From JADLHS01 sp044225555 (GTDB lineage Bacteria; Verrucomicrobiota; Verrucomicrobiia; Limisphaerales; JADLHS01), in NCBI GenBank assembly GCA_044225555.1, contig JBGAIM010000001.1:124001-188000 (forward strand): DNA of 64,000 bases. Reading direction: 5' to 3'. The translations under genes were made by a program, and so were the position numbers. The notes below the pieces were generated by a model. It was not told where the DNA came from. It made no database searches and saw nothing but the letters and a program-made list of their open reading frames with translations. Positions 17,114 through 27,300 of this stretch are shown here, in pieces; position 1 is the stretch's first letter; each line of letters begins with the position of its first letter.

Positions 17114-17116
17114 TAT
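17091..17116 (+). repeat. Left attachment site of island (attL, 3' end of ssrA)
   Basis: A 26-bp sequence beginning TTCAACTCCCCCCGCCTCCA and ending ccatat. It covers part of the T arm, the acceptor strand and the CCA end of tmRNA plus three following bases. The identical 26 bp recur at 59,002-59,027 in the same orientation, and the bases on either side differ. Tyrosine integrases commonly use tRNA or tmRNA 3' ends as attB. The tmRNA is regenerated intact on this side. Confidence 0.9.
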
Positions 17117-17175
17117 AAATCAGGGCATATTTGATTATTGTTGACTTGACGGGGCTGATACGGGACAATCCGGGC

Positions 17176-18573
17176 ATGAAAACGAAGCCTGAAAGCCCCG
17201 AAAAAGGCCCGCTCGAAGTCGCCAAACAGGGAAACGTCTCCGTCCCAATCTACGCAACCACCAACCGAATTTATCGTCTGAACCCGGAGACGGGGCAGAA
17301 GGAACTCAAGAGCGAGCACCCGCAGTTCACCGTCATCTACTACGAAGGCTCGCGGCGTGTGAAGCGCAAGTTTGCTGACTTGGTGAAAGCCAGACGCGAA
17401 GCCGATCTCGCGGCCATCAAGCTCACAAACGGCGAAGTTGAGATTCTCAAACTCAAAGGCACCGACCGCGCCGATTACGTGCATGCTATGCGGAACCTCC
17501 ACGAGTGGAATCCAGCCGCGCACTTGAACCTCGCGGTGATTGATTATGTCTCCGCAATGAAGCGTTTGCCGCCAGACGTGAGCCTCAAGGAAGTGGTGGA
17601 CTCCTACCTCAAGCGCCATCCCATCGGCCTGCCGAAATTGACGGTTCAGGAAGTCGTGAACGAACTCGTTGAATCCAAAGTGAAATCCGGCAAGAGCGAG
17701 ATTTACACAACAAAAATGCGTCGAATCCTCGGCCACTTCGCCAAGGCTTTCAACGTTCGCATTTCCCTCGTCACGGGCAAGCAGGTCGAGGACTACATTC
17801 GCGGCCTCGGCGTCGGGGGCCGCACTCAGAACAACAACCGCCAACTCATCAACACCCTGTTCAAGTTTGCCATCAAACGCGGTTACCTGGCCAAGGACCA
17901 CGACGAAATGAGCGCCGTGGAACGTGCGGACAACGACAGCGGCGAAATCGAAGTGTTCACTCCGGCGGAACTGCGCAAGCTGTTCAACGCCTGCCTCGCG
18001 CCCGTACAGGAGCGCGGCAAGTGGCGCGACCGCGAAGCGATGATTCCTTATCTCGCGATTGCCGCTTTCTGCGGATTGCGCTCTGCCGAGATTGCCCGAC
18101 TGGATTGGTCAGAAGTTCATTTGACCGGCCCGGAGCATTTCATCGAGGTCAAAGCAGCGAAAGCCAAGACCGCCAGCCGTCGCACCGTGCCGATCTCTGA
18201 GAATTGTGCCCAGTGGCTTGCTTCATTCGTAAAGGAATCAGGCCCGGTTTGCCCGTTCGAGCGGCCGGACAAGCAATGCTTCCAATACCTCGGCCCTGCC
18301 GCAAAGCTGGAATGGAAGCACAACGGCCTGCGTCACTCGTTCATTTCTTACCGGCTCGCCCAGATCAAAAACGTCCACCAGGTCAGCCTCGAAGCCGGCA
18401 ACAGCCCGCAAATGGTTTTCCAGCATTACCGCCAGCTTGTCAGCGAAACCCAGGCGACCGAATGGTTCGGCATCGTGCCACCGAAAGATTGGAAGAACAT
18501 CGCGCCAATGCCTGCCGCGATTCCCGCAAGCCAACCTACCGCAACGGACACGTCAGTCGCCGCCAACGCATGA
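17176..18573 (+). CDS. Tyrosine recombinase / integrase of the island
   Basis: Site-specific recombinase of 465 residues. The N-terminal ~160 residues are a species-type arm-binding extension and the SAM-like core-binding domain follows (TVQEVVNELVESK...). The catalytic domain shows the first Arg in FCGLRSAEIARL near residue 302, box II HNGLRHSF with Arg 386, and the nucleophile Tyr 418 in FQHYRQLV. All key residues are present, so the enzyme should be active. It starts 60 bp from the tmRNA attachment site and reads away from it, as expected for an integrase acting on that site. The ATG at MKTKPESP is preferred over one 15 codons upstream. Confidence 0.92.
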   Translation: MKTKPESPEKGPLEVAKQGNVSVPIYATTNRIYRLNPETGQKELKSEHPQFTVIYYEGSRRVKRKFADLVKARREADLAAIKLTNGEVEILKLKGTDRADYVHAMRNLHEWNPAAHLNLAVIDYVSAMKRLPPDVSLKEVVDSYLKRHPIGLPKLTVQEVVNELVESKVKSGKSEIYTTKMRRILGHFAKAFNVRISLVTGKQVEDYIRGLGVGGRTQNNNRQLINTLFKFAIKRGYLAKDHDEMSAVERADNDSGEIEVFTPAELRKLFNACLAPVQERGKWRDREAMIPYLAIAAFCGLRSAEIARLDWSEVHLTGPEHFIEVKAAKAKTASRRTVPISENCAQWLASFVKESGPVCPFERPDKQCFQYLGPAAKLEWKHNGLRHSFISYRLAQIKNVHQVSLEAGNSPQMVFQHYRQLVSETQATEWFGIVPPKDWKNIAPMPAAIPASQPTATDTSVAANA

Positions 18574-19131
18574 TCGGCACGGGGCAGTCGCCGAAACTCG
18601 CAGTTTTACCCAAGGCACGCCTTACTCCTTAGCTGGCTAAGGATTCCGTGTCCGCGATTTGCTCGCGGAACAGACGCGGAAAGTCCGCGCCACAACTCAA
18701 TCCCAGACCCCGCCACGAACAGTCCGCGCCCGCATCCAGTCCGCAATCAGTCCGCAACCGCAGTTTTTCCACGTCGGTAGCCGCGTGCGGGGAGAGTCCG
18801 CGCACGCGAACACTCTCCGGCACAGCCAGTCCGCAGCCGCGCCATGTCCACGGTCAATCCGTGGCCGTGTTCAGTCCATTGCCAGGCCTGGAACATGACG
18901 CGCGGAATCCGGTTTGAGGATAGGTCGGCGGCGGGCGCGTCAATCTCTTGCTCGCCCCGTCACCCTTCTGCGCTCCAAATTGACCCGTCCGCCGCCTCCG
19001 GGACTTGGCCTTTAGGTTTCCGCGCGTGGCCTGCTGGCGTCATTGGATTGCGCGAACGCTCTTTGTGATGGTGATACACCCGCAACTGGCAATCACGCGG
19101 CAGGATGATCACCGACAAGGTAAGAACGCGC
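18574..19131. other. Non-coding stretch carrying iterated AGTCCGC motifs
   Basis: About 560 bp between the integrase and the first HTH gene with no convincing gene. Short frames in it are biased by the repeats. The left half holds six exact AGTCCGC copies. The right half (about 18,900-19,130) shows nothing recognisable. By position it could hold integrase arm sites, excisionase sites or an origin, but none is proven. Confidence 0.4.
18682..18834 (+). repeat. Six direct copies of AGTCCGC (possible iterons or recombinase arm sites)
   Basis: Exact AGTCCGC begins at 18,682, 18,721, 18,738, 18,749, 18,795 and 18,828, all in the same orientation, most preceded by C or A and followed by G or A. A degenerate copy (AGTCCAT) is at about 18,872. 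Spacings are 39, 17, 11, 46 and 33 bp, so this is not a regular array. Multiple same-strand copies next to an integrase and HTH gene suggest protein-binding sites. Chance clustering in GC-rich DNA is the alternative. Confidence 0.45.
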
Positions 19132-19389
19132 ATGTCCACAGAGCGTACAGAATTTGCCGGAGCGCCCGACTACGAAACCAAGTCGCAAGTCGCGCGGCGC
19201 TTGAACGTCAGCAAGCGCACGATTGACAACCTGATGCGGCAACGCCGCCTGCCCTTCATCAAACTCACGTCCAAACTCGTTCGCTTCCCCAAGTCCGACG
19301 TGGACGCCTTCCTCGCGCAGAATTTCCGTGTCGGAGGATTCAGCCTGCGCGCAGGCGACGAGGATTGCGCCAGCCACGTTCGGCGGTAA
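19132..19389 (+). CDS. Excisionase-like helix-turn-helix protein (copy 1)
   Basis: Small DNA-binding protein of 85 residues. The core YETKSQVARRLNVSKRTIDNLMRQRRLPFIKLTSKLVRFPKSDVDAFL is a MerR-like HTH_17 / excisionase fold (landmarks: SKRTIDNL helix, wing ending VRFPKSDV). Such proteins direct integrase toward excision or regulate element genes. A closely related protein lies at 20,688. Each is followed at once by a larger unknown gene, here 15 bp on. The second ATG (MSTERTEF) is preferred over one nine codons upstream. Confidence 0.8.
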   Translation: MSTERTEFAGAPDYETKSQVARRLNVSKRTIDNLMRQRRLPFIKLTSKLVRFPKSDVDAFLAQNFRVGGFSLRAGDEDCASHVRR

Positions 19390-19404
19390 CATTGGTTGCG
19401 CCGT

Positions 19405-20553
19405 ATGGCTCACGCACCTCAACATCCGCATAACCCTTGCTCGCTCGACGAAAACGAGCAAACACCAGCGAAGATTTGGGAAATGCTCCGCCGCAACGAA
19501 CGATTTAGAAAAGCCGTCGCTCGGCTTGAAATACTCGACAAACAGCCTCGTTTGGGAGAGGACAGCCGACAACGCACACCTCGCGAAGTCAGCTTGGCGA
19601 TGGTGGGCCGACTTGAGGAACTTCATGGCTTCGCTGGCGTCGCTATTCAATGGCTTGTGCCTGAGCCTCTGTTTGAAATCCATCACGTCGCCATTCCTGC
19701 CAATCTGGATTTGGCCACCAAAGATTACGCCCCGCTCGTAACCCTGAAACTCCAGGAAGGAATCACCGCCGACCCGAACGATAGAGCGAACTGGCGGACA
19801 TTTGAGGCACACGGCGACCAAGACGCCCAGAGTGTCGCCAACTGCAATGGCCGTCCGTGGCGGCGCGGCCCGCACATTCACCTTCAGACGAGTGATGATC
19901 CGCGCTTTTGCAGCAAGGTTGATCCGGTCAAGGAATGGCGCGAATACTTTGCCAATGGTCGGAAATTCACATCGGAGACGCCCTGGCGTGATGCTCCTGC
20001 ACAGTTCAAGCGGGAGTTCTGTTTCCTTTGGCGTCATCTCGACAGCCGGACCACGAATCCAATCACCGGGACGCGAATTGACGCTCCCCGTGAACATGAG
20101 ACGCGCTTTTTTTCGGGATGGTGTATGATGTCCTGCTTTACCAAGCAGTCGTTTCAAGAGGAAGATTTGACCCGCGCCCTCATGTTCGACGAGTTGGCGA
20201 AGCATTACCGCGTTTTCGCTTTCCCCAAGTCCATCCGCTCCCGCATGGAAGCCCGGCGCATGGCCAACTGGCTTGTAGAACAACTCTGCCAACGGCCGGA
20301 CGGCGGCGAATTGCCGGCGCATGAACCCGAGATTTACGGCACGCCGATCCAATGGGACGTGTTCCTGTTCGCTGGGAAGTGCGACGAGGAATCACTTCTA
20401 GCGGCTTACCGACACGCCAAACCGGCCGTTCAGCCGAGTGCGCGTCTGAAGAAGTGGCGGAAAGAACGGTTGAATTACATCGAACATTACCGCGCTATCG
20501 AGCATCAGGTCGCGCGAATTTTTCCTGTCAAGTCGCCCCGCCCCCAATCCTGA
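19405..20553 (+). CDS. Hypothetical protein of the mobile element
   Basis: Protein of 382 residues without a recognised catalytic domain. Near the N-terminus, KIWEMLRRNERFRKAVARLE resembles the short Trp-Glu-x-Leu-Arg-Arg-Asn motif at the start of some regulators encoded on integrative elements, but the similarity is weak. The rest is Trp/Arg-rich and soluble, with no membrane segment. It follows the first HTH gene and is probably co-transcribed with it. Replication or regulatory roles are guesses based on position. The ATG at MAHAPQHP is chosen over a TTG three codons upstream. Confidence 0.6.
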   Translation: MAHAPQHPHNPCSLDENEQTPAKIWEMLRRNERFRKAVARLEILDKQPRLGEDSRQRTPREVSLAMVGRLEELHGFAGVAIQWLVPEPLFEIHHVAIPANLDLATKDYAPLVTLKLQEGITADPNDRANWRTFEAHGDQDAQSVANCNGRPWRRGPHIHLQTSDDPRFCSKVDPVKEWREYFANGRKFTSETPWRDAPAQFKREFCFLWRHLDSRTTNPITGTRIDAPREHETRFFSGWCMMSCFTKQSFQEEDLTRALMFDELAKHYRVFAFPKSIRSRMEARRMANWLVEQLCQRPDGGELPAHEPEIYGTPIQWDVFLFAGKCDEESLLAAYRHAKPAVQPSARLKKWRKERLNYIEHYRAIEHQVARIFPVKSPRPQS

Positions 20554-20687
20554 AATTGTCCCCGCCCTGATTGTCACTGTCTTACCAATGTTTGAAATTG
20601 GTCTAGGACACTTTCTCAAAACCGCAGGAAAAGCAGCCGAATAGTGCGATCACGCGGCGCGATGAACGCGCCTGCCTGAGACACGCT

Positions 20688-20909
20688 ATGAGCACAATTC
20701 AAATTCTTGAACCAACCGTGGTTCATTCAAACCCGAAGGATTACGAATCCAAGAAAGAACTCGCCGCGCGCCTGGGCGTGTCCATCCGAACCATAGACAA
20801 CCTCCTCACGCGCGGTCTGCCTCACATCAAACTGACCCGCAAACTGACGCGCTTTCCCCGCGTCGCCGTGGATGAGTGGCTCGCTGAACGCCAGGTCCGC
20901 CGCGTTTGA
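20688..20909 (+). CDS. Excisionase-like helix-turn-helix protein (copy 2)
   Basis: Protein of 73 residues, paralogous to the HTH protein at 19,132: both share the pattern 'YE-SK-(E/Q)-(L/V)-AARLGVS-RTIDNL---LPHIKLT-KL-RFP' and end just after the wing. A MerR-like HTH_17 / excisionase family member, predicted to bind DNA. The next gene begins two bases after its stop codon, repeating the arrangement of copy 1. It may control the downstream gene or excision of the island. Confidence 0.8.
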   Translation: MSTIQILEPTVVHSNPKDYESKKELAARLGVSIRTIDNLLTRGLPHIKLTRKLTRFPRVAVDEWLAERQVRRV

Positions 20910-20911
20910 AC

Positions 20912-21769
20912 ATGGTTGAAAACCCTTACTTGCAGTTCCCGCTTTGTGCGCTTGCGTATGATCAGGAAGAGTCCGCGCGGCTCAATGCCATTCTCGATTT
21001 TAGCGTCATTGAAGCGGGTTGGAAGTTGTTCAATAAATTGCCTCCGATACAACAGCGTGAGTTCCTTCGCGGGAAGACCGTAAACCGGCGGAATCGTAAT
21101 GGCATCAACCCCAACGACTGGCAACAATGTGCTGTCTTGTACGGCGCGCACGCCATCGGTGTCAATTACCAGCATCCTGACCACGTCAAAATGAATTATG
21201 ATAGGCTGCGCGCCTACATCACGGATTTCGAGAAACGCCATGGGCGAGATGCCAGGGTCCGAATCAAGAGGGGCTGGCTGTTTGACACCCGTGACGGTAA
21301 TGGCTTGAGCTACCGCGAATTCTCCGTCCTCTGCGCCATCTACTCGGCCATCGGCGACAAGGAGCTGGCAATCATAACTCGCGACCGCATCCGGCGTTGC
21401 GCCCTCGGCTATCGCACCGCCGCCATCATGCAGGCCGAACTTCCCACGCGCGCCGACAAGGGACAACCCCTTACGGAACGGCAACTGCGCGATACGATTA
21501 CCCGCCTTCACCGCAACAAATACTTTGCCCGTTGCACCGTCGCCCGTCGCATCACCTACTACTCGATCCGGCTCGACGGCGATGCACTTCGCAAGAAAAT
21601 CCTGGAACGCCGTACCTACCCGGACTTTTTTCGCTCCAGCCAATCCGCCATGGACCAGGCACTCACCACCGCCATCAAACAAAAGCGCCGCGAGGCTGCC
21701 AAGTCCGAGCCAAAAGCGCCGCCCGCCACACCTCGGTTCAAGTTCACTTTCCCAGGTCAAAACGGTTAA
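20912..21769 (+). CDS. Hypothetical protein, possible replication or DNA-binding role
   Basis: Protein of 285 residues with no family I can name. The middle region (LSYREFSVLCAIYSAIGDKELAIITRDRIRRCALGY) followed by LTERQLRDTITRLHRNKYFARCTV reads like a winged-helix segment, as in replication initiators of some plasmids and islands. The C-terminus is Lys/Arg/Pro-rich. It sits directly behind the second HTH gene. A TTG start overlapping that gene's stop is also possible. The replication idea is inference from context and helix content only. Confidence 0.5.
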   Translation: MVENPYLQFPLCALAYDQEESARLNAILDFSVIEAGWKLFNKLPPIQQREFLRGKTVNRRNRNGINPNDWQQCAVLYGAHAIGVNYQHPDHVKMNYDRLRAYITDFEKRHGRDARVRIKRGWLFDTRDGNGLSYREFSVLCAIYSAIGDKELAIITRDRIRRCALGYRTAAIMQAELPTRADKGQPLTERQLRDTITRLHRNKYFARCTVARRITYYSIRLDGDALRKKILERRTYPDFFRSSQSAMDQALTTAIKQKRREAAKSEPKAPPATPRFKFTFPGQNG

Positions 21770-22609
21770 AATCCCCCTTGTCTGCTCCGGGTCTGGTCCG
21801 TGCCCGCTGAACGTCCACTCAACGTCCACTTTAATAGAAAGTCTCTTTACAGAAAGCCCTGAAAAGAAATTCTTGAAAAGGAAGAGAGAGAGAAGGGCTT
21901 CCCCTTTCTGAAATGAATTTCAGAAGCAAAGACAGAAGAAAGTACAGGCCGTTCAACCTCACCCCGTTCTCTACACCAAGCCTGAATGACGCCGCCCGCG
22001 TCGCGCTCCGCGCCGCTGCTGGGCGATTGGCGCGAGCGCGGGGCAAAGTGGCGGACGGCAGGCCCGACGCGCCACGCCGCAAATACGCCGCAACTCCGGG
22101 CATATTCGCACCATCACGCAGGAAAACGAAACGGTCACCGTCACAAGGGCGATCTAGCTCGCCCCCTTTTGGCCAAATTTTCCCGCTCGCGAATGGGTTC
22201 TCGTGCGTTGGCTCATTCACTCGTCACCCTTCACTGCTGGTATTCGAGCCTGTTCGCTTTCAAAGTGTGGCCTCAGATTGCCCTTCTGTTTTCGTGAACC
22301 CAGTTTTCCCAAAGGCAATCGACCTCGCACCTTGCTGGGTCAATGGTCCTCAGATCCGAAACACATTTTATTGGATGGCTACTCTTTGCGCGACTCCCCA
22401 GCAGGAGTTACGGCAAGCTACCAAGGGCTGCTGGTCGGCGACGCGGCGCTCCGTTGCTGGCTTGGTAACATCACCATCCCGCCTGGCAGCCAGGATTCCT
22501 GCTTTTTGAGGACATTAGCCACGATGCCGAAAAAAAACGCACTCGGGCTCAATGCGTTATCGAATCCCCGCTTGCGGATTTTGAATTCCAGCGGATAAGG
22601 TAAGCGCGA
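21770..22609. other. Gene-poor stretch
   Basis: About 840 bp without a convincing gene. Near 21,850-21,895 there is an imperfect inverted repeat (AAGCCCT ... AGGGCTT) that may end transcription of the preceding gene. Remaining short frames show no domain-like pattern, and their composition shifts along the stretch, as expected of decayed or rearranged DNA. Confidence 0.4.
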
Positions 22610-23923
22610 GTGAGGTTGTGCTCCACGAGTCATTTGAGGCCAGCGCTTTTACTAACGCCTTACGTTGGGTGTCTTAGCCTAAGCTTGCTGCTTTTGGGCG
22701 TCGCACGAACCCATGCCACCATCGGTGTCGAATTCCAAATGTTGCTCGGTAATCCCAGCAACGCCACCGCCGACACCAACAATCACGACCATTTCCTCAT
22801 CCAGCGCGATGTCGAGGCTCTTGATTACAGCGACAACCTTCGCCAACCCAATTGGGCGAGCTGGCATTACACCACCGGCGATTCCGGTTCGAGCGGGCGC
22901 TCCAGCTTCTTCTATCTCGATACCAGCCTGCCCTCGAACTTCTACTGGGTGCAGACCAACGACTACAGCGGCTCCGGCTACGACCGCGGCCACATGTGCC
23001 CCTCCGCCGACCGCACCGACACCGTCGCTCACAACGACGAAACTTTCCTGATGTCGAACATCATCCCGCAAGCGCCGGACAACAACCAGGGCATTTGGGC
23101 CAATCTGGAATCCTACAGCCGTTCGCTCGCCTCCGGTGGCAATGAAGTTCTCGTTACTTGCGGCCCCCAAGGGTTCGGCACCAATCGCACTGATTCCGCC
23201 GGCCAGATTCCCATTGCCAGCAACGTCTGGAAGATCATCGTCGTCGTCCCGCCCGGTGCCGGCAACACCCTCGACCGCCTCACCCGGACTTCGCGGGTCA
23301 TTGCCGTAAGCATCCCCAACATCCAAGGCATCCGCAGTGCCCCCTGGCAGAATTACGTGACCAGCGTGAACCAGTTGCAGACCAACACCGGCTTCGCCTT
23401 CTTTACAGCGCTCAACTCGAACCTCGCCGCCATCTTGCGGGCCAAGGTGGATGGCACCCCCGCGGTGGGCATCACCAGCTTCGCGCCCAACCGCGGTCAG
23501 CGGAACACCAGCGTGGTCATCACCGGGACCAACTTCACCGGCACCACGGCGGTGGAATTTAACGGCCAAGCCGCGAGCTTCACCGTCAACTCGGGCACGC
23601 AGATCACCGCCCTCGTGCCCGCCGGTGCAGTCACGGGCCCGATCTCCGTCATCGCCGCCGGCGGCCTCGCCACCAGCGCCAGCACCTTCACCGTGGACTC
23701 GTCCGTTGTCACGCCACCCACACTTAACATTGCGCTGAGCGGCACCGACGTGGTTCTGACCTGGTCAGGCACCGCCACGAACTTCGCCCTGCAGTTCAAC
23801 CCCGATCTGAGTCCCGCTAGCTGGACGGACTACGCTGGCCCGGTCACCGCCACCGGCACAAACCTGACCGCGACCGTTCCCACCCAGGCGGGGAATTTGT
23901 TTTTCCGGCTCCGGGCTCCGTGA
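22610..23923 (+). CDS. Secreted DNA/RNA non-specific endonuclease with IPT/TIG domain
   Basis: Protein of 437 residues from a GTG start. A hydrophobic signal segment (CLSLSLLLLGVARTHA) ends near residue 36. The beta-beta-alpha-metal nuclease domain follows, with the catalytic DRGHMCPSADR motif near residue 124 and the metal-binding Asn region MSNIIPQAPDNNQGIW. After residue ~285 an IPT/TIG immunoglobulin-like domain begins (ITSFAPNRGQRNTSVVITGTNFTG), then a short fibronectin-like tail. Expected to degrade nucleic acids outside the cytoplasm. No immunity gene is adjacent, consistent with an exported enzyme. Confidence 0.88.
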   Translation: MRLCSTSHLRPALLLTPYVGCLSLSLLLLGVARTHATIGVEFQMLLGNPSNATADTNNHDHFLIQRDVEALDYSDNLRQPNWASWHYTTGDSGSSGRSSFFYLDTSLPSNFYWVQTNDYSGSGYDRGHMCPSADRTDTVAHNDETFLMSNIIPQAPDNNQGIWANLESYSRSLASGGNEVLVTCGPQGFGTNRTDSAGQIPIASNVWKIIVVVPPGAGNTLDRLTRTSRVIAVSIPNIQGIRSAPWQNYVTSVNQLQTNTGFAFFTALNSNLAAILRAKVDGTPAVGITSFAPNRGQRNTSVVITGTNFTGTTAVEFNGQAASFTVNSGTQITALVPAGAVTGPISVIAAGGLATSASTFTVDSSVVTPPTLNIALSGTDVVLTWSGTATNFALQFNPDLSPASWTDYAGPVTATGTNLTATVPTQAGNLFFRLRAP

Positions 23924-24301
23924 ACCGTAAAGCCAAATGTCTAGCGCCACCGGGCCGGTCTCATCGTCAAAGACAGCTTCTGGCGCTGGCCCGAACGCAA
24001 CCTCGCCGGCAACGCCATCGACTTTCATGTCCAGATGCTCGGGCTGTCCTTCCACGCTACGACGCTACGACGACAATTGGGGAAGAACCTCTGACCGGAG
24101 CTGCAAGCGGCCGCCACGATGCCAGTGTGGGAAAAACCTTCGCTGCCGATCCAAAATCGAAATCCGTCCAGCCGCGTCACAACGCTATGACCAGAGCGCG
24201 GTAATTTGGAACAGAAGTACGACGGCAGCCAGGGGCAATACCTCAAAAACCCTATGACGCAAGTTCGGCTAAAACTATGACGCGAAAAAAGTTCGCAACA
24301 G
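23924..24301. other. Stretch between nuclease and RHS genes
   Basis: Apart from the CHC2-like remnant, the stretch shows only short meaningless frames. It lies directly downstream of the RHS gene, where an immunity gene would be expected, yet no plausible coding frame exists on that strand. Confidence 0.5.
23945..24056 (+). pseudogene. Fragment of a CHC2-type primase-like protein
   Basis: In frame without start codon, 37 codons read RHRAGLIVKDSFWRWPER then NLAGNAIDFHVQMLGLSF. This matches the later part of CHC2 zinc-finger domains ('...W..G..GNAIDF....G.SF..A'), as in plasmid or phage primases and DUF3991/TOPRIM proteins. A TAG stop precedes it, and homology-like sequence ends abruptly after the His codon. 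It is a remnant, probably of an earlier mobile-element replication gene. Confidence 0.5.
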
Positions 24302-27300
24302 CTATTCCTCCGGGGCTGCCAACCACCCGTCTATCATGCCTCGGATACCCCAACCAAATTGGTCAACCGACGCAGGCGATCCCCCCAAAATTGAAGTAAC
24401 TCCAGGGAACATTTTTGCACCTTGATATACAGGAATCGTAACTGCGTCCATCATTACGCCAACCATCCCAAGATTCTCCGAGACCATTCGGTAACCCAAG
24501 TAGTGATTAGCATCGGCTTCAACAGCGGAATTGTCGCCGCAATGTGATCGGTGGTCGTCAGAGAGTTTCCAGGCCTTCGCAATGTCACCATTTGCTCTCG
24601 TCATGTATTCGTTGATTTTTGCTTGGACGGCGGCAGCAGCCGCATCTGCACTCTGGGCGGCGATTGCGTTCCCTAAACCAGGGTAGTTAAGCGGGTTTTG
24701 TCCATCCAACCCAAAGAGTCCCGGATTTGTTCCGTTAGGATCCACAAAGGTGTTTGGGTTGCTGCGGGAATACCCGTAGAGGTTGACACCGCTAAACAAC
24801 CCCCAGGGGTCACTTTGGATGTATCTTCCAGATGTCGGATCGTAGTCCCGCATCATGTTGTAGTTCAGCCCGGTTTCGGCATCGAAATACTGGCCCGGAA
24901 AGCGCAAATTGTGCGTTACCGGGCTCCCATTACCATATGCGCGGTAAAAACGTGCGCCCGTGTTCACTACAGAATCGTTGTGAGTGAAAGGGGCCGTCCC
25001 GCTATCAATTACGGTCCAAGATGGGTTGACCAGGCTGCCGGCACGTTGCAGCGTAAAATTAACATTCGCTGGGCCGGAGACAGTGACTTGAAACTCATGC
25101 GTGTTTTGATTCAGAGAGGCTGACAGGCTCGGCTCGCCTGAATTGCCGGAACTAGATAGCGACACGGTTTCCCCAAAGGGCTGCTGTTTCCGATCCCAAA
25201 CGACCGTTCTGGAGTTATCCGTCAACTTTTGGGGTGTGTTGAGATGGTCCGGATGGATGAAGTAGATGCGCCCCCCGGGCTCGATCTGGGCGATGGGAGT
25301 GTCGTTGAACCAGATGTATTCGCGAATCACCGCCCCGCTGGCAGCAGATTCGGCGACCAAATGCCGGGCCAAATCATAATGAAAGTGAGTTGTGGTGGAG
25401 CCGACAGTTTTGCTGACGCGCTCGCCCCTGGCGGCGTATTTGTAGGTGGCCACGGTGGACGCTCCGCTTGTAACAGAGCCGAGGCGGTTGCGATTTCCAT
25501 AGATGAAGTTCAACGCTCCCGCTCCTCCGCGGTCGTCGTTGCTGGTATTACCCGCAAGCGTGTAGCCGAAAGTCCGGGTGTTGCCGTTCCTGAGAATCGA
25601 TTGCAGCTGGTTGGCCATGGGCGAATAACTGTAACTCTCGGCGACGCCTCCCGCGATCCTCGAAAGTCGATTGCCATCCGCGTCGTAAGTGTACTGAACT
25701 GTACCATAAATACCTGCGGCGTTGGTCAGGCGCTGCGCGGGGTCGTAGGCAAATCCTTGCGACAGCGTCGGCGTCAAGTTGTCGGCGATAGCAGTTATGT
25801 TGTCCGCAAGATCGTATGCGTAACTGAGGCTTTGTACGGTGGTGCCTGACCCGGTGATCAAATTCGTTAGGCGGTAATCCAAGTCATAAACAAATGAGCG
25901 CACGAGTCCGTTGCCATACTGCCAGCCAGAAATCGGACCAAACGGCAGATAACTGATCCCGGAAAGCAACGTGGAATAACCAGCGGCGCCGGCCGGTCGA
26001 CAGGAGATGGAATTGATGCGCCCTTGGGAGTCACGCCCGTAGATCAATGCAGTCCCCGATGGATAGGTCGCGCCTGTCATCCGACTTGCCAAATTATAAG
26101 TGTAGGTATTGGTGTAGGGTGTCCCATTGATGTGGCGAACCACGCGGGTCACGTCCCCGAGTTCATTGTACCTGATCGAGGTGCTTCCTGATTCATCGGT
26201 GTACCCGGCGAGATGGCCAATCCCGAAGTTTTCATTGGTGCTTGCGTCGTAGGAGTAGGTGATATTTTCGCCCGGCGAAGCCGGGTAGGTCTCGGCCGTA
26301 ACTCGATCCTGCTTGTCAAAGGTTCGAAGAACCACGATGCCGCGGGCATCCGTTTCGGAAATGCGATTCCCGGCCTTGTCGAGCGTGAAGGTCCGCGCGC
26401 CGGAATCGGGGCTGCTTTGCTGAATTAACTGACGGAACCCGTCATAGAAATAGCTGGTCACCAAAAAGCGGCCGTCGGTGACACTCTTGAGGTTGTCTTG
26501 TGGATCATACCCATAGCTGGTGGTGTTAAGCAGCGGGTCCGTGGCCGAGGTCAGGCGGTTCAATTGATCAAAAGTCTGTGTTGTTCGCTGATTAAGTCCA
26601 TTGGTCAGCGAGAGGCGATTTCCGGTGGGGTCGTAGGCGTAGGAGTTGGTCTGACCACTTCCGCCCACATCGCGGATGAGCCGGCTCAGTGCGTCGAACG
26701 CCTTTCGATGCGTCTTGGTGACTGCGTTACCGGCATTGCGGATGTCCTCTTGAGTAGTATTGCCCGCCGCATCAAGCGTGTAAGTGACGCTTTCACCCAG
26801 CGAGTTGCTTTTTCCTACCAAGCGGTGCGCCGCGTCGTAGAACGAGTAGTGGCTGACACCGTCGGGCTCGACAGTCGCGATTAACAATCCTGCCGCGTCG
26901 TAGACAAAAGCGTTGGAGGCATTCCCGGACGAGGTCAAAATGGTGCGGGAGGCCAAGCGGTCCCGGAGATCATAAGTGAGCAGGGTTACCACCCCATTCG
27001 GATCGATGATTTTGCCCGGCAGTCCACTACCATTGTAATTAGTGAAGAGCGTTGTGTACCCCTGTGGGGTGGTCAGTGAAACGAGGTTCCCGTTGGTGTC
27101 ATACGCGTAGCTGGTAGTGCTCACCACGTCCGTCCGGGGCCCCGTGGCGGTCCTCAGCAAGCCATAATTGCCGTAGGTATTTGTCCAGGTTCGGGTTTGG
27201 CCGGAAGTGGGATACGGCAAAAACTCGGTGCTCGTGTCAGTTTCGGTGCGGGCCAGCATGTTCCCGTTTGTATCGTACTGAAAGGTCGTTGTTAGCCTGG

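Noticed and set aside
18682..18834. CRISPR array
   Set aside because: The repeated word is only 7 bp, spacing is irregular (11-46 bp) and no cas genes are present.
21913..22509. A 198-codon frame in the gene-poor stretch
   Set aside because: The start is in an A-rich patch without a ribosome site; the translation is Arg/Pro/Ser-rich and shows no domain-like pattern.
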